Below are positions 17,631 through 27,801 of a stretch of 34,426 nt of DNA, piece by piece. Source of the stretch: Methanomicrobiales archaeon (lineage in GTDB: Archaea; Halobacteriota; Methanomicrobia; Methanomicrobiales; Methanospirillaceae); assembly GCA_026394715.1 (NCBI GenBank), contig JAPKXR010000102.1, forward strand, positions 1 through 34,426, given 5' to 3'. Position numbers and translations under genes: made by a program. The notes under the pieces were generated by a model. The model did not search any database. It was not told where the DNA came from and saw only the letters and a program-made list of their open reading frames with translations. Within the stretch, counting starts at the first letter, position 1. Each line of letters begins with the position of its first letter.

Positions 17631-18785
17631 ATGCAGACTATTATCAACGAGGCATTAAAAAATTCAGAGATTGAAAAGGAGATGAAAAACGGGGGTGCAA
17701 TTGATGATGATTTTGTCGGGCAACCACGTATTGTAATTATCGGATGTGGTGGTGCAGGAAACAACACCGTCAACCGGTTACACCACATGGGTGTAAACGG
17801 TGCTGAAACTATCGCGATCAATACCGATAAACAGCACCTTGACATGGTCCAGGCAGATAAAAGAGTCCTGATAGGAAAATCTCTGACCCGGGGACTTGGT
17901 GCAGGCGGTTACCCTGATGTGGGTAAACGTGCAGCGGAGATGGCCAGGCCAACACTCGAAGCACTCCTCGAATCCGCAGACCTCTGTTTCATTACAGCAG
18001 GAATGGGAGGCGGTACTGGAACTGGTTCTGCGCCGGTTGTCGCCCAGATAGCAAAAGAACAGGGCGCAATCGTTGTAGCAATGGTAAGTTACCCGTTCCA
18101 GGTGGAAAAAGCGCGCCTGATCCGGGCAGAAGAAGGACTTGAGGCACTATCTGCCGCATCAGACTCAGTAATTGTTCTTGACAACAACAGGCTGAAAAAT
18201 TTCGTACCGAACCTGCCCCTCGGACAGGCATTCTCGGTAATGGACCAGTTAATCGGAGAGACGGTAAAAGGCATCAGCGAAACGATCACTGAACCGTCAT
18301 TGATCAATATCGATTACGCAGATGTGCGCGCGATTATGAGCAAGGGCGGAGTTGCCGTGATGCTTGTCGGTGAAAGCAAACAGCAGAACAAATCAGAGAG
18401 TGTTGTTCGTGAATGTCTTTCTAACCCGATGCTCGACATTGATTACCGCGGCGCCACGGGGAGCTTGATCCACATCACGGGTGGAAGCGACCTTACTCTT
18501 CAGGATGCGGAGGAGATTGCCACTTCGCTCACGTACGAACTCGATCCCCATGCAGATGTTATCTGGGGTGCCCGTGTACGGAACGATATGGAAGGCAAGG
18601 TGAGGGTTCTCGCAATCATGACCGGTGTCGAAAAAGCCGCACTTCTTGGAAACCGCCAGACCTACAAGTCTATGATCGAGGATATGGATCTGAAAAAAGC
18701 AAACCCAAAGATGGTAGAAATGACAAAAAACAGAAAATCCCGCGATATGACAAGTGGCGGAAGTCTTCTGGAATGGGTTGGGTAA
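17631..18785 (+). CDS. ftsZ: Cell division protein FtsZ (FtsZ2-like)
   Basis: Tubulin signature [73 protein letters not shown]. Confidence 0.95.
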   Translation: MQTIINEALKNSEIEKEMKNGGAIDDDFVGQPRIVIIGCGGAGNNTVNRLHHMGVNGAETIAINTDKQHLDMVQADKRVLIGKSLTRGLGAGGYPDVGKRAAEMARPTLEALLESADLCFITAGMGGGTGTGSAPVVAQIAKEQGAIVVAMVSYPFQVEKARLIRAEEGLEALSAASDSVIVLDNNRLKNFVPNLPLGQAFSVMDQLIGETVKGISETITEPSLINIDYADVRAIMSKGGVAVMLVGESKQQNKSESVVRECLSNPMLDIDYRGATGSLIHITGGSDLTLQDAEEIATSLTYELDPHADVIWGARVRNDMEGKVRVLAIMTGVEKAALLGNRQTYKSMIEDMDLKKANPKMVEMTKNRKSRDMTSGGSLLEWVG

Positions 18786-19423
18786 TCAAATAATCGGTTA
18801 TACCTCAACACTTCCATTTTGAAATAATTTGTTCTGTCCAGCCTCTATTTTCTAAAAATTGTAGTGATCTCACCTCAGTCGCACTGACATAACAATTTCA
18901 AATATTGTAAATTGAATGACAGGGTTAATGTAAACCAATAGAATATTCATCGATATTCTTCCCGGTTGACATCTTTTTTATATTTCCAGACTGCAGGACA
19001 TCTACCAAGGTGGGCATAAAAAGATAGCTCCCTGCATCTCATCCGGCGTGGCGAATTTCGACGAAACGCTTAATAGTTCCGATGTCTTTTAAATGATAGA
19101 AAGTCTTTCAGATAATCCCTCATCTGGAATGCTTGGGTATCTGACTGGAGTCAACCACCACGGAAGGCTCAAACGTCAGATTGGTATCGGGAGTTGAACA
19201 TCATGAACAGACAGATGAACAAGGGCAACGCAGGTTGCGCTACAGATTTATCGTTTCTACGGGTTTTTTCAAGGTTAGCTTCTTTTGAAGATCTTTGGGG
19301 AAACTGCCGGGTATTAAGCTGTTATTGTCCTAATCCTCCCTCATCCTGTTTGCCGTTATTACACAAACCTATCTTTCCTTTCCGAGGGTATTACCGAAAT
19401 CGATTATCGAGGATGAGTAGTGC

Positions 19424-20284
19424 ATGTTGAACGAATTAATTGAGAAGAGAAAAAAGATTCTCGCCGAGTCTGAACAGCATAAAAACAGAAGAAATGAGCT
19501 AAATGCAGCTGCAAGTAAGTATGCTAAAGAGCGGAACGCCTTAAACAACAAGACGCGGGAGTATGTCGAAGAGGCGCAGACCAACAAGGACCTCCGGGAT
19601 AAATCAAACAATGAGGTCCAGTCATTTAAGGACCGTCGAAATGACTTAAATGAGAAAGCCAACGAGTTTTTCGATGAAATTGAGTCCTTCAAAAAGGAGC
19701 ATGGCGGCGTAAAAAACCGGGGCATCAAGGAGCTTCAGAAACAAATTGAGCTCCTTGAATTCCGCCAGCAGACCGAAGTCATCAGCACCGATAAAGAGCG
19801 CGAGCTGATCGACAAGATCAAGCAGATGAAGTCCTCAGTTCGGGAACAGGAGGCAGAATTAGAGCAGAACAAGGAGATCAAGACGAAGATCACCTCTGCG
19901 CGCGAAAATAGAAAAGAAGCATCTGACATTCATGCGAAAGTCACCGAGATGGCAGAGCTCGCCCAGAAACACCACGACCTGATGGTGGAGTTCTACAGAA
20001 AAGCGGACAAGTCGCGTGAAGAGGCTGATGCACAGCACAGGCTCTTTGTTGAGGCTCAGGAAACTGCCGATGCTGAACACAAATCCTTCATTGCATGCCA
20101 AAAAGAGCTTCGTGACTACGACAAAGTTATTTCCGGGCTCCGCAAGAAGACCAAGAAAGTCAAAGTTACCAAGGAGCAGAAAGCCGTCAGGAAAGAAGCT
20201 GAGCATATCTTCAAGATGTTCCGTGCCGGGGAGAAACTTACAACAGACGATCTCCTGCTTCTACAGCGTTCAAAAATGCTCTAA
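19424..20284 (+). CDS. Uncharacterised archaeal coiled-coil protein (COG1340-like)
   Basis: Almost entirely charged heptad-type helix; C-terminal EAEHIFKMFRAGEKLTTDDLLLLQRS. Confidence 0.75.
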   Translation: MLNELIEKRKKILAESEQHKNRRNELNAAASKYAKERNALNNKTREYVEEAQTNKDLRDKSNNEVQSFKDRRNDLNEKANEFFDEIESFKKEHGGVKNRGIKELQKQIELLEFRQQTEVISTDKERELIDKIKQMKSSVREQEAELEQNKEIKTKITSARENRKEASDIHAKVTEMAELAQKHHDLMVEFYRKADKSREEADAQHRLFVEAQETADAEHKSFIACQKELRDYDKVISGLRKKTKKVKVTKEQKAVRKEAEHIFKMFRAGEKLTTDDLLLLQRSKML

Positions 20285-20359
20285 TCCTAAAATATTTATT
20301 CTTTTTTTTCCCTGCACGGGCAATTATTTAATAGATTCATGCCCAATTCGTATACTGAA

Positions 20360-21496
20360 ATGGCGCTTGGGCGAACACTTGTCCTCTCCGTGGACCGTGA
20401 CGATGATATCGGATACAAGGCAGGGATAGTTAGTCCGGTAATCGGTCGTGAAGAATGCCTCAATGCTGCAGTGAACCTGGCCCTCGCCGATCCCGAAGAT
20501 TCCGATGTGAATGCAATATTTCAGGCGGTAAAGACCTACGACGAGCTAAAAGCCGCCGGCGAGGACGTCGAGGTTGCACTGATTTCAGGTAACCACATGC
20601 ATATGATCGAGGGTGATCGCCGAATCGCAGATCACCTGGAAATGGTAGTTTCGCAGACCGGTGTAACAAGTTGCATCATGATTGCCGATGGCGCAGAAGA
20701 TGAATTTGTTATCCCGATTATCCAGTCAAAACTCCCGGTAGCGAGCATCCGTCGTGTTGTTGTATCGCAGATCGCAAACCTTGAAGGCACCTATTATACC
20801 ATCAAGAAACTCCTGAATGACCCGAAATTTTCAAGGATCTTCCTGGTCCCGCTCGGACTCGCGATGCTCCTGTATGCGGGGGCAAACCAACTTGGCAATC
20901 CACAAATTGCGACCATCATTGTCGTCGGAGTCATTGGTATGTATCTCCTGTACCGCGGGTTTGGTATTGATGATTCATTCAGGGGATTTGTAAGAGCCCT
21001 CCAGACATCATTAAAACGGAACAGGTTTTCATTTGCTACCTATATCGTAGGTATACTGCTCTTCGTCGTTGGAATAGTACTGGGACTGATGAGAATTCTC
21101 GAGTATTATCCCTCAGACGGGTCCTTCGGAATACTCCAGTACCTGATGACCTTTATCTATGGCTCGGTACTCTGGTTTACCCTTGGGGGTGTTGTTTCAT
21201 CAATTGGGATTATCATAGATAACTTCTTTTATGAACGCGAAGGACTGGCAAAGGTCATTGTGTTTCCTTTCTTCATCAGCGCAATCGGTTTGATCGCCTA
21301 TGGCGCCAGTATCTATGCCATGTCAGTTTTAAAAGTGGCCGAGTTCCCCTATTCAACCGACACAGCACTCCAGTATATATTCTACGGAATTATCGGTGGG
21401 TTTGCCTGTGTATTCGCCGGTGTAGGCATCCAGCGTTACATTAATAGGTGGATGGTAGGTCACCAACCGGATGAAGAATTTAGCGAAGTTGCTTAA
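20360..21496 (+). CDS. DUF373 family membrane protein
   Basis: MALGRTLVLSVDRDDDIGYKAG..SPVIGREECLNAAVNLALADPEDSDVNAIFQAVKTYDEL; C-terminal TM helices. The ORF opens at 20339, but ATG 20360 lies about 25-30 nt from a TTTAATA box. Confidence 0.85.
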   Translation: MALGRTLVLSVDRDDDIGYKAGIVSPVIGREECLNAAVNLALADPEDSDVNAIFQAVKTYDELKAAGEDVEVALISGNHMHMIEGDRRIADHLEMVVSQTGVTSCIMIADGAEDEFVIPIIQSKLPVASIRRVVVSQIANLEGTYYTIKKLLNDPKFSRIFLVPLGLAMLLYAGANQLGNPQIATIIVVGVIGMYLLYRGFGIDDSFRGFVRALQTSLKRNRFSFATYIVGILLFVVGIVLGLMRILEYYPSDGSFGILQYLMTFIYGSVLWFTLGGVVSSIGIIIDNFFYEREGLAKVIVFPFFISAIGLIAYGASIYAMSVLKVAEFPYSTDTALQYIFYGIIGGFACVFAGVGIQRYINRWMVGHQPDEEFSEVA

Positions 21497-21879
21497 ATGT
21501 CCCAAAAACCCAAGGCAGAATGAATGTAAAAAGTCTTTTTCCCGTATTTTTGCATCGCCTCTTTTGGGGTTCGGTTGACGACACACGTATAGGCCCTCAT
21601 AATAATCCTCGGAACCTCTTTACCCACTTCCAGCACAGGAATACGAGGTGACAGAGAAAAACGATACGAAAAATACGTGCATAATGATAACTCATGTGCA
21701 CGAAAGGGTAAACGATTGCGTTGACCAGGTATTTTCAGTTGAAAATTAGGAATATGGCGTATTCTCACAAATTTTAGTTTTTCCCTGACTATCGGACGGT
21801 GACGAAACCAAAAAAAATTATCTTTTTTACAACCGGATATAACAAATACTTGTGTCAGCCAGAAAACGGACAGTAATTG

Positions 21880-22326
21880 TTACCGGTCAAAAAAACCCAT
21901 ACCATCAGAAAAATTTTTGGTATTCCGGTATTCCCGCGCGACCTGTGGCGACACAACCCGCAGATTCGGGATTACAACATTAAACTCGTGTTCCGGGAAC
22001 CAGTAGATCCCTTTACCATAATCATACGAAATATCATTAACCTGGAACTCTGCACTATTCATCTCCACATTTTTTACCGTGGCATCTTCATAATTTAACA
22101 CTTTTAATAATTTGACTTTCAGGTCCTGTTTTCCGAGCAGGTATACGATAAGCTGGGTACCGGGATCAATAGTATAGTTAACCTTGATATTTGCCTGATC
22201 CCTCTCGAGATTGATCGTCATATCATTAATCGTGATATAACTATAACGCTCATCATTCGCGGCCAGGACTGGCACCGCCATACCGATAATAAATATGCAT
22301 AGTACAGCGATGGCTCTTATTCTCAT
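21880..22326 (-). CDS. Small secreted protein of unknown function
   Basis: Signal peptide MRIRAIAVLCIFIIGMAVPVLAA followed by a soluble domain; start trimmed from 22347. Confidence 0.6.
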   Translation of the reverse strand: MRIRAIAVLCIFIIGMAVPVLAANDERYSYITINDMTINLERDQANIKVNYTIDPGTQLIVYLLGKQDLKVKLLKVLNYEDATVKNVEMNSAEFQVNDISYDYGKGIYWFPEHEFNVVIPNLRVVSPQVAREYRNTKNFSDGMGFFDR

Positions 22327-22464
22327 CACTACTATATTTCGATGCAAATCTTATATCCTTTCTGGTATCTCTGAAACCTAAAACCAATATTTGCTTTACA
22401 ATTTCAATAATAACGACAATATATCGGTTAATACTGAATTAATGTCATACTGGGTTAAAATTGA

Positions 22465-22773
22465 TTATGGGTCTGTGAATTCGCTGCCCTGTACACGGAG
22501 GATGATCTCGATGCTGGAGACATTTGTCTTTCCACTATCGGTATCAATCACCTCCGTGCAGGTAATGATCTCTTTTTTAATGACACCTTCCAGGAACCGG
22601 TTTAATGAAATCTCCACTGTATCTACCGCACGTGATATCGCCTTCCCCCTCGCCTTGATAGCAACTTCCTGTGCTCCGTTGTTGAACTGGGTTACGACTG
22701 CCAGAACGTAGTTCATTACGGGTTTGTTTCCCACGAATACAGTATTGTCTTTGATCATGTCCTCGGTCACCAT
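22465..22773 (-). CDS. albA: Alba-family DNA/RNA-binding protein
   Basis: [47 protein letters not shown] Alba core. Confidence 0.92.
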   Translation of the reverse strand: MVTEDMIKDNTVFVGNKPVMNYVLAVVTQFNNGAQEVAIKARGKAISRAVDTVEISLNRFLEGVIKKEIITCTEVIDTDSGKTNVSSIEIILRVQGSEFTDP

Positions 22774-23789
22774 CAGAGGTATTTTTTGGTGTATATTAGT
22801 TCAGCATTAAGGACTGATGCTCCAGCGGCCCCGCGGATTGTATTATGCCCCATTGTCACATACCGAAGCCCTTCTCGGACCCTCCCTACTGATACGGTCA
22901 TCCCATCCCCGCGAAGCCGGTCAAGCCTTGGCTGGGGGCGGTCAGATTCATCAAACAGGTGAACAGATTTCTTGGGCTGGGTGGGAAGACCACTGATAGG
23001 GGGAACATAGAATCGGTATGATTCGATGACTTTCTCAACCTCTTCCCTGATATCAATCCATACTGCCATGGTATGACCATCAATTACAGGCACCCGGTGA
23101 CAGCTTGCGCTTACCGTAAAAGGGGCATTCTTCACTTCAGAACCTTCAAGTGTCCCCATAATCTTTAGGGACTCGGTCTCCATTTTCTCTTCTTCACCCC
23201 CGATATATGGGATGATATTGTCATAGATCGCCATGGCCGCTACACCCTGGAAACCGGCACCTGAAATGGCCTGCATCGTTGCAACTCTCACATCTGAGAA
23301 TGCATAGGACCTGATGGGAGCAAGAGACATTACCAGCATAATTGTCGAGCAGTTTGGATTTGTAACGATAAACCCATCTCTTCCATTGTCCCGCTGCACA
23401 TCGATAAGTCCCAGGTGATCAGGGTTTACCTCGGGGACGACGAGCGGGATATCCTTCTCCATACGGTGTGAACTTGCATTGCTGCAGACAGCGATACCCG
23501 CATCAGCACACATCATCTCCACATCGCCTGCAATCTCTGCAGGCAATGCAGAAAAGACCAGGTCAACATCTTTCAGGCTCGCGGTGGATGTCGGGCTTAT
23601 GCATATATCACCAAAAGTTTCAGGAAATGGCGCATCCAACCGCCAGTTTACAACATCCCGGTACAACTTTCCTGCACTCCTGTCTGAGGCAGTGAGAGTT
23701 TTGAGATTAAACCAGGGATGATCAGCGAGTTGTTGTACAAATCGCTGACCTACAGCGCCCGTCGCGCCTAATACACCTACATTGATCAT
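22773..23789 (-). CDS. asd: Aspartate-semialdehyde dehydrogenase
   Basis: [20 protein letters not shown]; catalytic [21 protein letters not shown]; stop overlaps the Alba start (TGATG). Confidence 0.95.
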   Translation of the reverse strand: MINVGVLGATGAVGQRFVQQLADHPWFNLKTLTASDRSAGKLYRDVVNWRLDAPFPETFGDICISPTSTASLKDVDLVFSALPAEIAGDVEMMCADAGIAVCSNASSHRMEKDIPLVVPEVNPDHLGLIDVQRDNGRDGFIVTNPNCSTIMLVMSLAPIRSYAFSDVRVATMQAISGAGFQGVAAMAIYDNIIPYIGGEEEKMETESLKIMGTLEGSEVKNAPFTVSASCHRVPVIDGHTMAVWIDIREEVEKVIESYRFYVPPISGLPTQPKKSVHLFDESDRPQPRLDRLRGDGMTVSVGRVREGLRYVTMGHNTIRGAAGASVLNAELIYTKKYL

Positions 23790-23835
23790 AGATAGAAAAT
23801 AGCTACATCAGTAAAGTAATTAAATCGTTTGATTT

Positions 23836-24009
23836 TTATTCGAGATGGATTGCCTCTGACGGGCATACATCGACACAAGACCCACAATCCACGCAGAGTT
23901 CTTTGTCTACCTTTGCCTTTTCGTTATTCATCATAATTGCCTGGGCCGGGCACTCATCGACACATGTCTCACAGGCCGTGCATTTTTCTTCATCAACAAT
24001 TGCAGTCAT
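23836..24009 (-). CDS. 2x[4Fe-4S] ferredoxin
   Basis: CTACETCVDECPAQAI and CVDCGSCVDVCPSEAI. Confidence 0.93.
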   Translation of the reverse strand: MTAIVDEEKCTACETCVDECPAQAIMMNNEKAKVDKELCVDCGSCVDVCPSEAIHLE

Positions 24010-24084
24010 AAATACAATCACTAATTCCTGTACTAAATTGCTTAAAAATATAAATAAGGTATCGGTACTACCAGAATAATACGA

Positions 24085-24864
24085 TTAATGGGATGATTTT
24101 CCGGCAAGGTCCAAAACTTCGTTCATCCCATAGATACCCGGTTCCCGGGAGATGACCCAGCGTGCCGCCCGTAGCGCTCCCTGGGCAAATACCGACCTGT
24201 CGTACGCACGGTGGGACAGCGTAATCGTTTCAAAATTGCCGGAAAACATTACTGAGTGGTCTCCAACAATATCTCCGCCCCTGATAACATGGACACCAAT
24301 CTCGGATTTTTCTCTCTCCTTCATTCCTTCACGACCATATTGTTTCCTGCGCTCTCCGAGTTCCTCATCAAGGATCTGCAGGATGGTACGGGCAGTACCA
24401 CTTGGGGCATCCTTCTTATACCGGTGGTGCGCCTCGGTAACCTCAATATCATAATCAGCTAACAACGGGGCTGCTTCACGGATAAGCTGCCAGAATATAT
24501 TCACCCCGATGCTATAGTTGCTCGAGATGACTGCCGGAACATTCCCTTTTATCGCAACCTCCATTTCAGCTCGCTGGGCTGGTGTGAACCCGGTAGTACC
24601 GATTACAAGAGCAGTGCCGGCTTTCGCACCGGCCTTCACATTCTGAACTGCCGCATCTGCGACGGTAAAGTCTATCAATATATCAGGTCGCTTCTCTTCA
24701 AGCAACCCTGGTAACTGCGAAGATTCAACAACCCCGACACCAAAAAATGAACCGGGTTTGATATCGATGCCCCCGACAAGGTCAAGATCTTCCGATTCGT
24801 TTACCATCCTTCCGATTGTCATGCCCATTCGCCCAAGCGCCCCGCACACAACAACGCTAGGCAT
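24085..24864 (-). CDS. dapB: 4-hydroxy-tetrahydrodipicolinate reductase
   Basis: VVVCGALGRMGMTIGRMV; EAHHRYKKDAPSGTA signature; start trimmed to MPSVVVCG, overlapping the dapA stop. Confidence 0.94.
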   Translation of the reverse strand: MPSVVVCGALGRMGMTIGRMVNESEDLDLVGGIDIKPGSFFGVGVVESSQLPGLLEEKRPDILIDFTVADAAVQNVKAGAKAGTALVIGTTGFTPAQRAEMEVAIKGNVPAVISSNYSIGVNIFWQLIREAAPLLADYDIEVTEAHHRYKKDAPSGTARTILQILDEELGERRKQYGREGMKEREKSEIGVHVIRGGDIVGDHSVMFSGNFETITLSHRAYDRSVFAQGALRAARWVISREPGIYGMNEVLDLAGKSSH

Positions 24865-25732
24865 AGGTATCAAGGACCTCCTGGAGTTTTTTTGTCTTTT
24901 CAGCATCCAGGTCATCGAGGGGCAACCTTACCGGGCCTCCCGCCATGCCGCGCAGTGCAACAGCCTTCTTGACCGGGATAGGGTTGGTATCGGTGAAAAG
25001 CCCTCGGAACAAGGGGGATAACGTGTAATGAAGGTCAAGTGCCTCCTCAAGCTCTCCCTCACAGAAATGGTCGAACATTTTAACCATCAGGGCCGGTTCA
25101 ATATTTGCAGCGACCGATATTACACCACTTCCGCCCAGGCAAAGGATTGGCATGGTGAGACCATCATCACCGGATATCACCATGAAATCCTCATCCAGTG
25201 TCCCTTCGATAATACGGGAAACCTGACTAATATCCCCGCTAGCCTCCTTGATCCCCACGATATTTGGGTGGCGGGCAAGTTCAATAACAAGATCGGGCTG
25301 AAGATTCTGTCCCGTTCGACCGGGAACGTTATACACGACAACCGGGATATCGATATCAGCTATCCTTGTGTAATGCTTGATCAACCCTGACCGGTTCGGC
25401 TTGTTGTAATACGGACTTATGACGAGCGCGCCATCCGCACCGAGGTCCTTGGCAGCTTCTGTGAACCGGATCGCTTCAGCAGTGTTATTCGACCCGGTAC
25501 CTGCAAGTACCGGGACCCTGCCACCTACTTCATCCACCGCGGCCTCGATTACCAGCTCATGCTCTTCAAAGCTGAGCGTGGCTGATTCACCAGTCGAACC
25601 GCAAGGTACGATGCCATGCACACCCTGTTCCAGGAGAAATGCGATGTTCGATCTCAGGCCCTCAAGGTCAAGATCCATCGTAGAATTTCTTTTAAAAGGG
25701 GTTATAATCGCAGGAAGTACTCCCTCAAACAT
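24857..25732 (-). CDS. dapA: 4-hydroxy-tetrahydrodipicolinate synthase
   Basis: GVLPAIITPF; GIVPCGSTGESATLS; YYNKPNRSGLIKHY; YNVPGRTGQNL; GIKEASGD. Confidence 0.95.
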   Translation of the reverse strand: MFEGVLPAIITPFKRNSTMDLDLEGLRSNIAFLLEQGVHGIVPCGSTGESATLSFEEHELVIEAAVDEVGGRVPVLAGTGSNNTAEAIRFTEAAKDLGADGALVISPYYNKPNRSGLIKHYTRIADIDIPVVVYNVPGRTGQNLQPDLVIELARHPNIVGIKEASGDISQVSRIIEGTLDEDFMVISGDDGLTMPILCLGGSGVISVAANIEPALMVKMFDHFCEGELEEALDLHYTLSPLFRGLFTDTNPIPVKKAVALRGMAGGPVRLPLDDLDAEKTKKLQEVLDTYA

Positions 25733-25740
25733 AATAAGTT

Positions 25741-25932
25741 TTATGAGTGTCTTCCGGTATTTATTTTCCGCGTAATGTACCCGGCAACCCGGTTCCTTAC
25801 ACGTTTACTGGATATTGAAGTCATATCAGTGACGACCTGCTTGTTCTCATCAAAACTATTGGACATTTTATCGCCGAATCTCGTAATAAGCTCGGCACCG
25901 GTTGATTTGATATACGATGGCTTGATTCCCAT
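25741..25932 (-). CDS. rps17e: 30S ribosomal protein S17e
   Basis: MGIKPSYIKSTGAELITRFGDKMSNSFDENKQVVTDMTSISSKRVRNRVAGYITRKI. Confidence 0.92.
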   Translation of the reverse strand: MGIKPSYIKSTGAELITRFGDKMSNSFDENKQVVTDMTSISSKRVRNRVAGYITRKINTGRHS

Positions 25933-25963
25933 ATTGACACCTTTTGGTTTGTGCTAATATTAT

Positions 25964-26494
25964 TCACATTGATAGCATAAGAATATTATTTGCGATTCCC
26001 TGAGGTTCTTCTCCAAAAAGCCGGATTATTGCCTCGTTATCTCCGGTGCGCCGGCTGTAAATCGCATCCGGTACACCATTGCGGCAGCACTGGGCAACAC
26101 CCCAGTCCATAGTCTTTAGTCCGGGGGGTTCCTTCCGGGGATCAAAAGAACAAGTTTCAAAAAATCTGGTATCCATCGTTTTCACCGCCGCCGGTGTACA
26201 GGCAACAATCGCTGCGCTCCGAATACGGGGGTCAAATTTCATTACCGTCAGAAGAACCGTCGCAATCATTCCTCCACCGCCAAATTCGACAGTACATGTA
26301 TCAAAATCCCTGTATTGTTGGCATAGTCCTCCACGCACGCAGGCGATATCAGTATCATCCCTTGCGCCTTTCCGTGCATACCCCAGCTGCGCACCCCCGG
26401 ATGGAATAAGGCTTTCGGGAATTTTACCAGTAAGGTGTGATGCAGCATCAGACAATTTTTGAAGTAAGGCGGCCTTTTCATCGTTTTGAATCAT
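25964..26494 (-). CDS. Stand-alone ThiN-like (thiamine-phosphate synthase family) domain protein
   Basis: KFDPRIRSAAIVA..., SFDPRKEPPGLKTMDWGVAQCCRNGVPDAIYSRRTGDNEAIIRLFGEEP resembles the ThiN C-terminal motif. Start may be 26494 (MIQNDEK) or 26596. Confidence 0.7.
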   Translation of the reverse strand: MIQNDEKAALLQKLSDAASHLTGKIPESLIPSGGAQLGYARKGARDDTDIACVRGGLCQQYRDFDTCTVEFGGGGMIATVLLTVMKFDPRIRSAAIVACTPAAVKTMDTRFFETCSFDPRKEPPGLKTMDWGVAQCCRNGVPDAIYSRRTGDNEAIIRLFGEEPQGIANNILMLSM

Positions 26495-26598
26495 CCGAAC
26501 CCCCGAACACTCTGGAAGATGGCAGGATATTGCGGTATCCTGCTCTTTTGTGAATAGTCCATGGTTAAAGATATAGGACGCCCCGTCGAATATCATAT

Positions 26599-26775
26599 AT
26601 GGACTTAAGACTTCTCGATATACTCGTAGGCTTATCAGGACTGATTTTTTTTATTGTTCTCCTGGTTATGCTCCCCCTGCTGATGCCCGCGGGAATCGCG
26701 TATATTTTCGCCATTGCATGCTTCCTTCTCGCCATGAGCGCCGCCGGCGTTACGATCAACAAGCATATTACCTGA
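26599..26775 (+). CDS. 58-aa predicted two-TM small membrane protein, antisense to the 3' end of priL; not in the ORF track
   Basis: Translation MDLRLLDILVGLSGLIFFIVLLVMLPLLMPAGIAYIFAIACFLLAMSAAGVTINKHIT*; TATA-like AAGATATA about 27 nt upstream of the ATG, compatible with a leaderless transcript. Confidence 0.55.
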   Translation: MDLRLLDILVGLSGLIFFIVLLVMLPLLMPAGIAYIFAIACFLLAMSAAGVTINKHIT

Positions 26776-27801
26776 TTGTGCAGTGAATTTCTTTTTATCG
26801 TTTCTTTTCTTTTGCTTGTAGTAGCTGAGTGGGTGACTTACACGTTCACACAGCTGGTCTTTTTTCACACAGACAGCAGTTGTCCTCATCGCTGCACACG
26901 ATGGCGCTGTATATTCGGTTCCACCTCGCCCGGATATATGCTGGACCTGGTACATCGTACGGCTGAGATCAAAATCAGGGGCCCGGCAATAGAGCCCGAT
27001 AATATCAGAAGAGTTCATCCCGATATTGTGTAGAAATGCAGTAAGTGCGAAACGCCCGGGATGCGAGATATTTGTTCCGGCGGAAAGGGCCAGAATCAGT
27101 GCCTGCATGCACGGGGGGAAACTTGACTCTTCTACGGAACCGAACTGTTCAAGCAGGTGCTGCTGCTCTGCTTCGCTGATTTCTTTCACGACAGGCGCAA
27201 GTACCTCACAAATTCCCAGGGGAATAGGAAGTGGGAGATTACGGCTGATGGTAACCCTGATAGACTCACGCAATATCTCATCAGTCTCATTTTTTTTCAC
27301 TTTCACCATCCCGCGTTCAATATCCCGGTTCACCAGTCTCCAGCGTTCTTCCCGCATCCCTGCCGATAGTTCGACGTAGGAGACAAGAGGCACCACATCC
27401 GCGTCAATATCAATTCCAAGACTGGTTGCGACAAAAACTTTTTTTCCAGGTTCCTCATCAATAAGGCACTCGTACGCATTTTGTGCCTCACTACGAGAGA
27501 AACGATCAATAATCATCCGGTCTTTCATGCAGGAAATAATCACCCGGGCGAGGGCATACCCGGAAACAATCACCTTGATACCCTGACTATCTGTCGGAAT
27601 TGCCGCGCGGTCTGCCGCCTTCAGTCCGGATTTTCCGGCAATCGAAGACAAAATCCGATCTTTAGCATGGGCAAGGGCTGCTTTACCCGTTGATGTTAAA
27701 AGGAAGCGCTCAGGCGAACCCGCGTAACCACTCACAAAATTTTGTGACTCTTTTAAAAATGGATAGTTAATAAAATCTTTTTCATCGATCCTAACCCTCA
27801 T
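26635..27801 (-). CDS. priL: DNA primase large subunit PriL
   Basis: RVRIDEKDFINYPFLKESQNFV; Fe-S region PPCMQALILAL...GRFALTAFLHNIGM...QVQHISGRGGTEYTAPSCAAMRTTAVC...HPLSYY; start overlaps the PCNA stop (TAATG). Confidence 0.9.
   Translation of the reverse strand: MRVRIDEKDFINYPFLKESQNFVSGYAGSPERFLLTSTGKAALAHAKDRILSSIAGKSGLKAADRAAIPTDSQGIKVIVSGYALARVIISCMKDRMIIDRFSRSEAQNAYECLIDEEPGKKVFVATSLGIDIDADVVPLVSYVELSAGMREERWRLVNRDIERGMVKVKKNETDEILRESIRVTISRNLPLPIPLGICEVLAPVVKEISEAEQQHLLEQFGSVEESSFPPCMQALILALSAGTNISHPGRFALTAFLHNIGMNSSDIIGLYCRAPDFDLSRTMYQVQHISGRGGTEYTAPSCAAMRTTAVCVKKDQLCERVSHPLSYYKQKKRNDKKKFTAQSGNMLVDRNAGGAHGEKEACNGENIRDSRGHQQGEHNQENNKKNQS

Noticed and set aside
21493-21768. 91-aa ORF downstream of the DUF373 gene, minus strand
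   Set aside because: No recognised motif and no signal/TM features; could not be supported from sequence alone.
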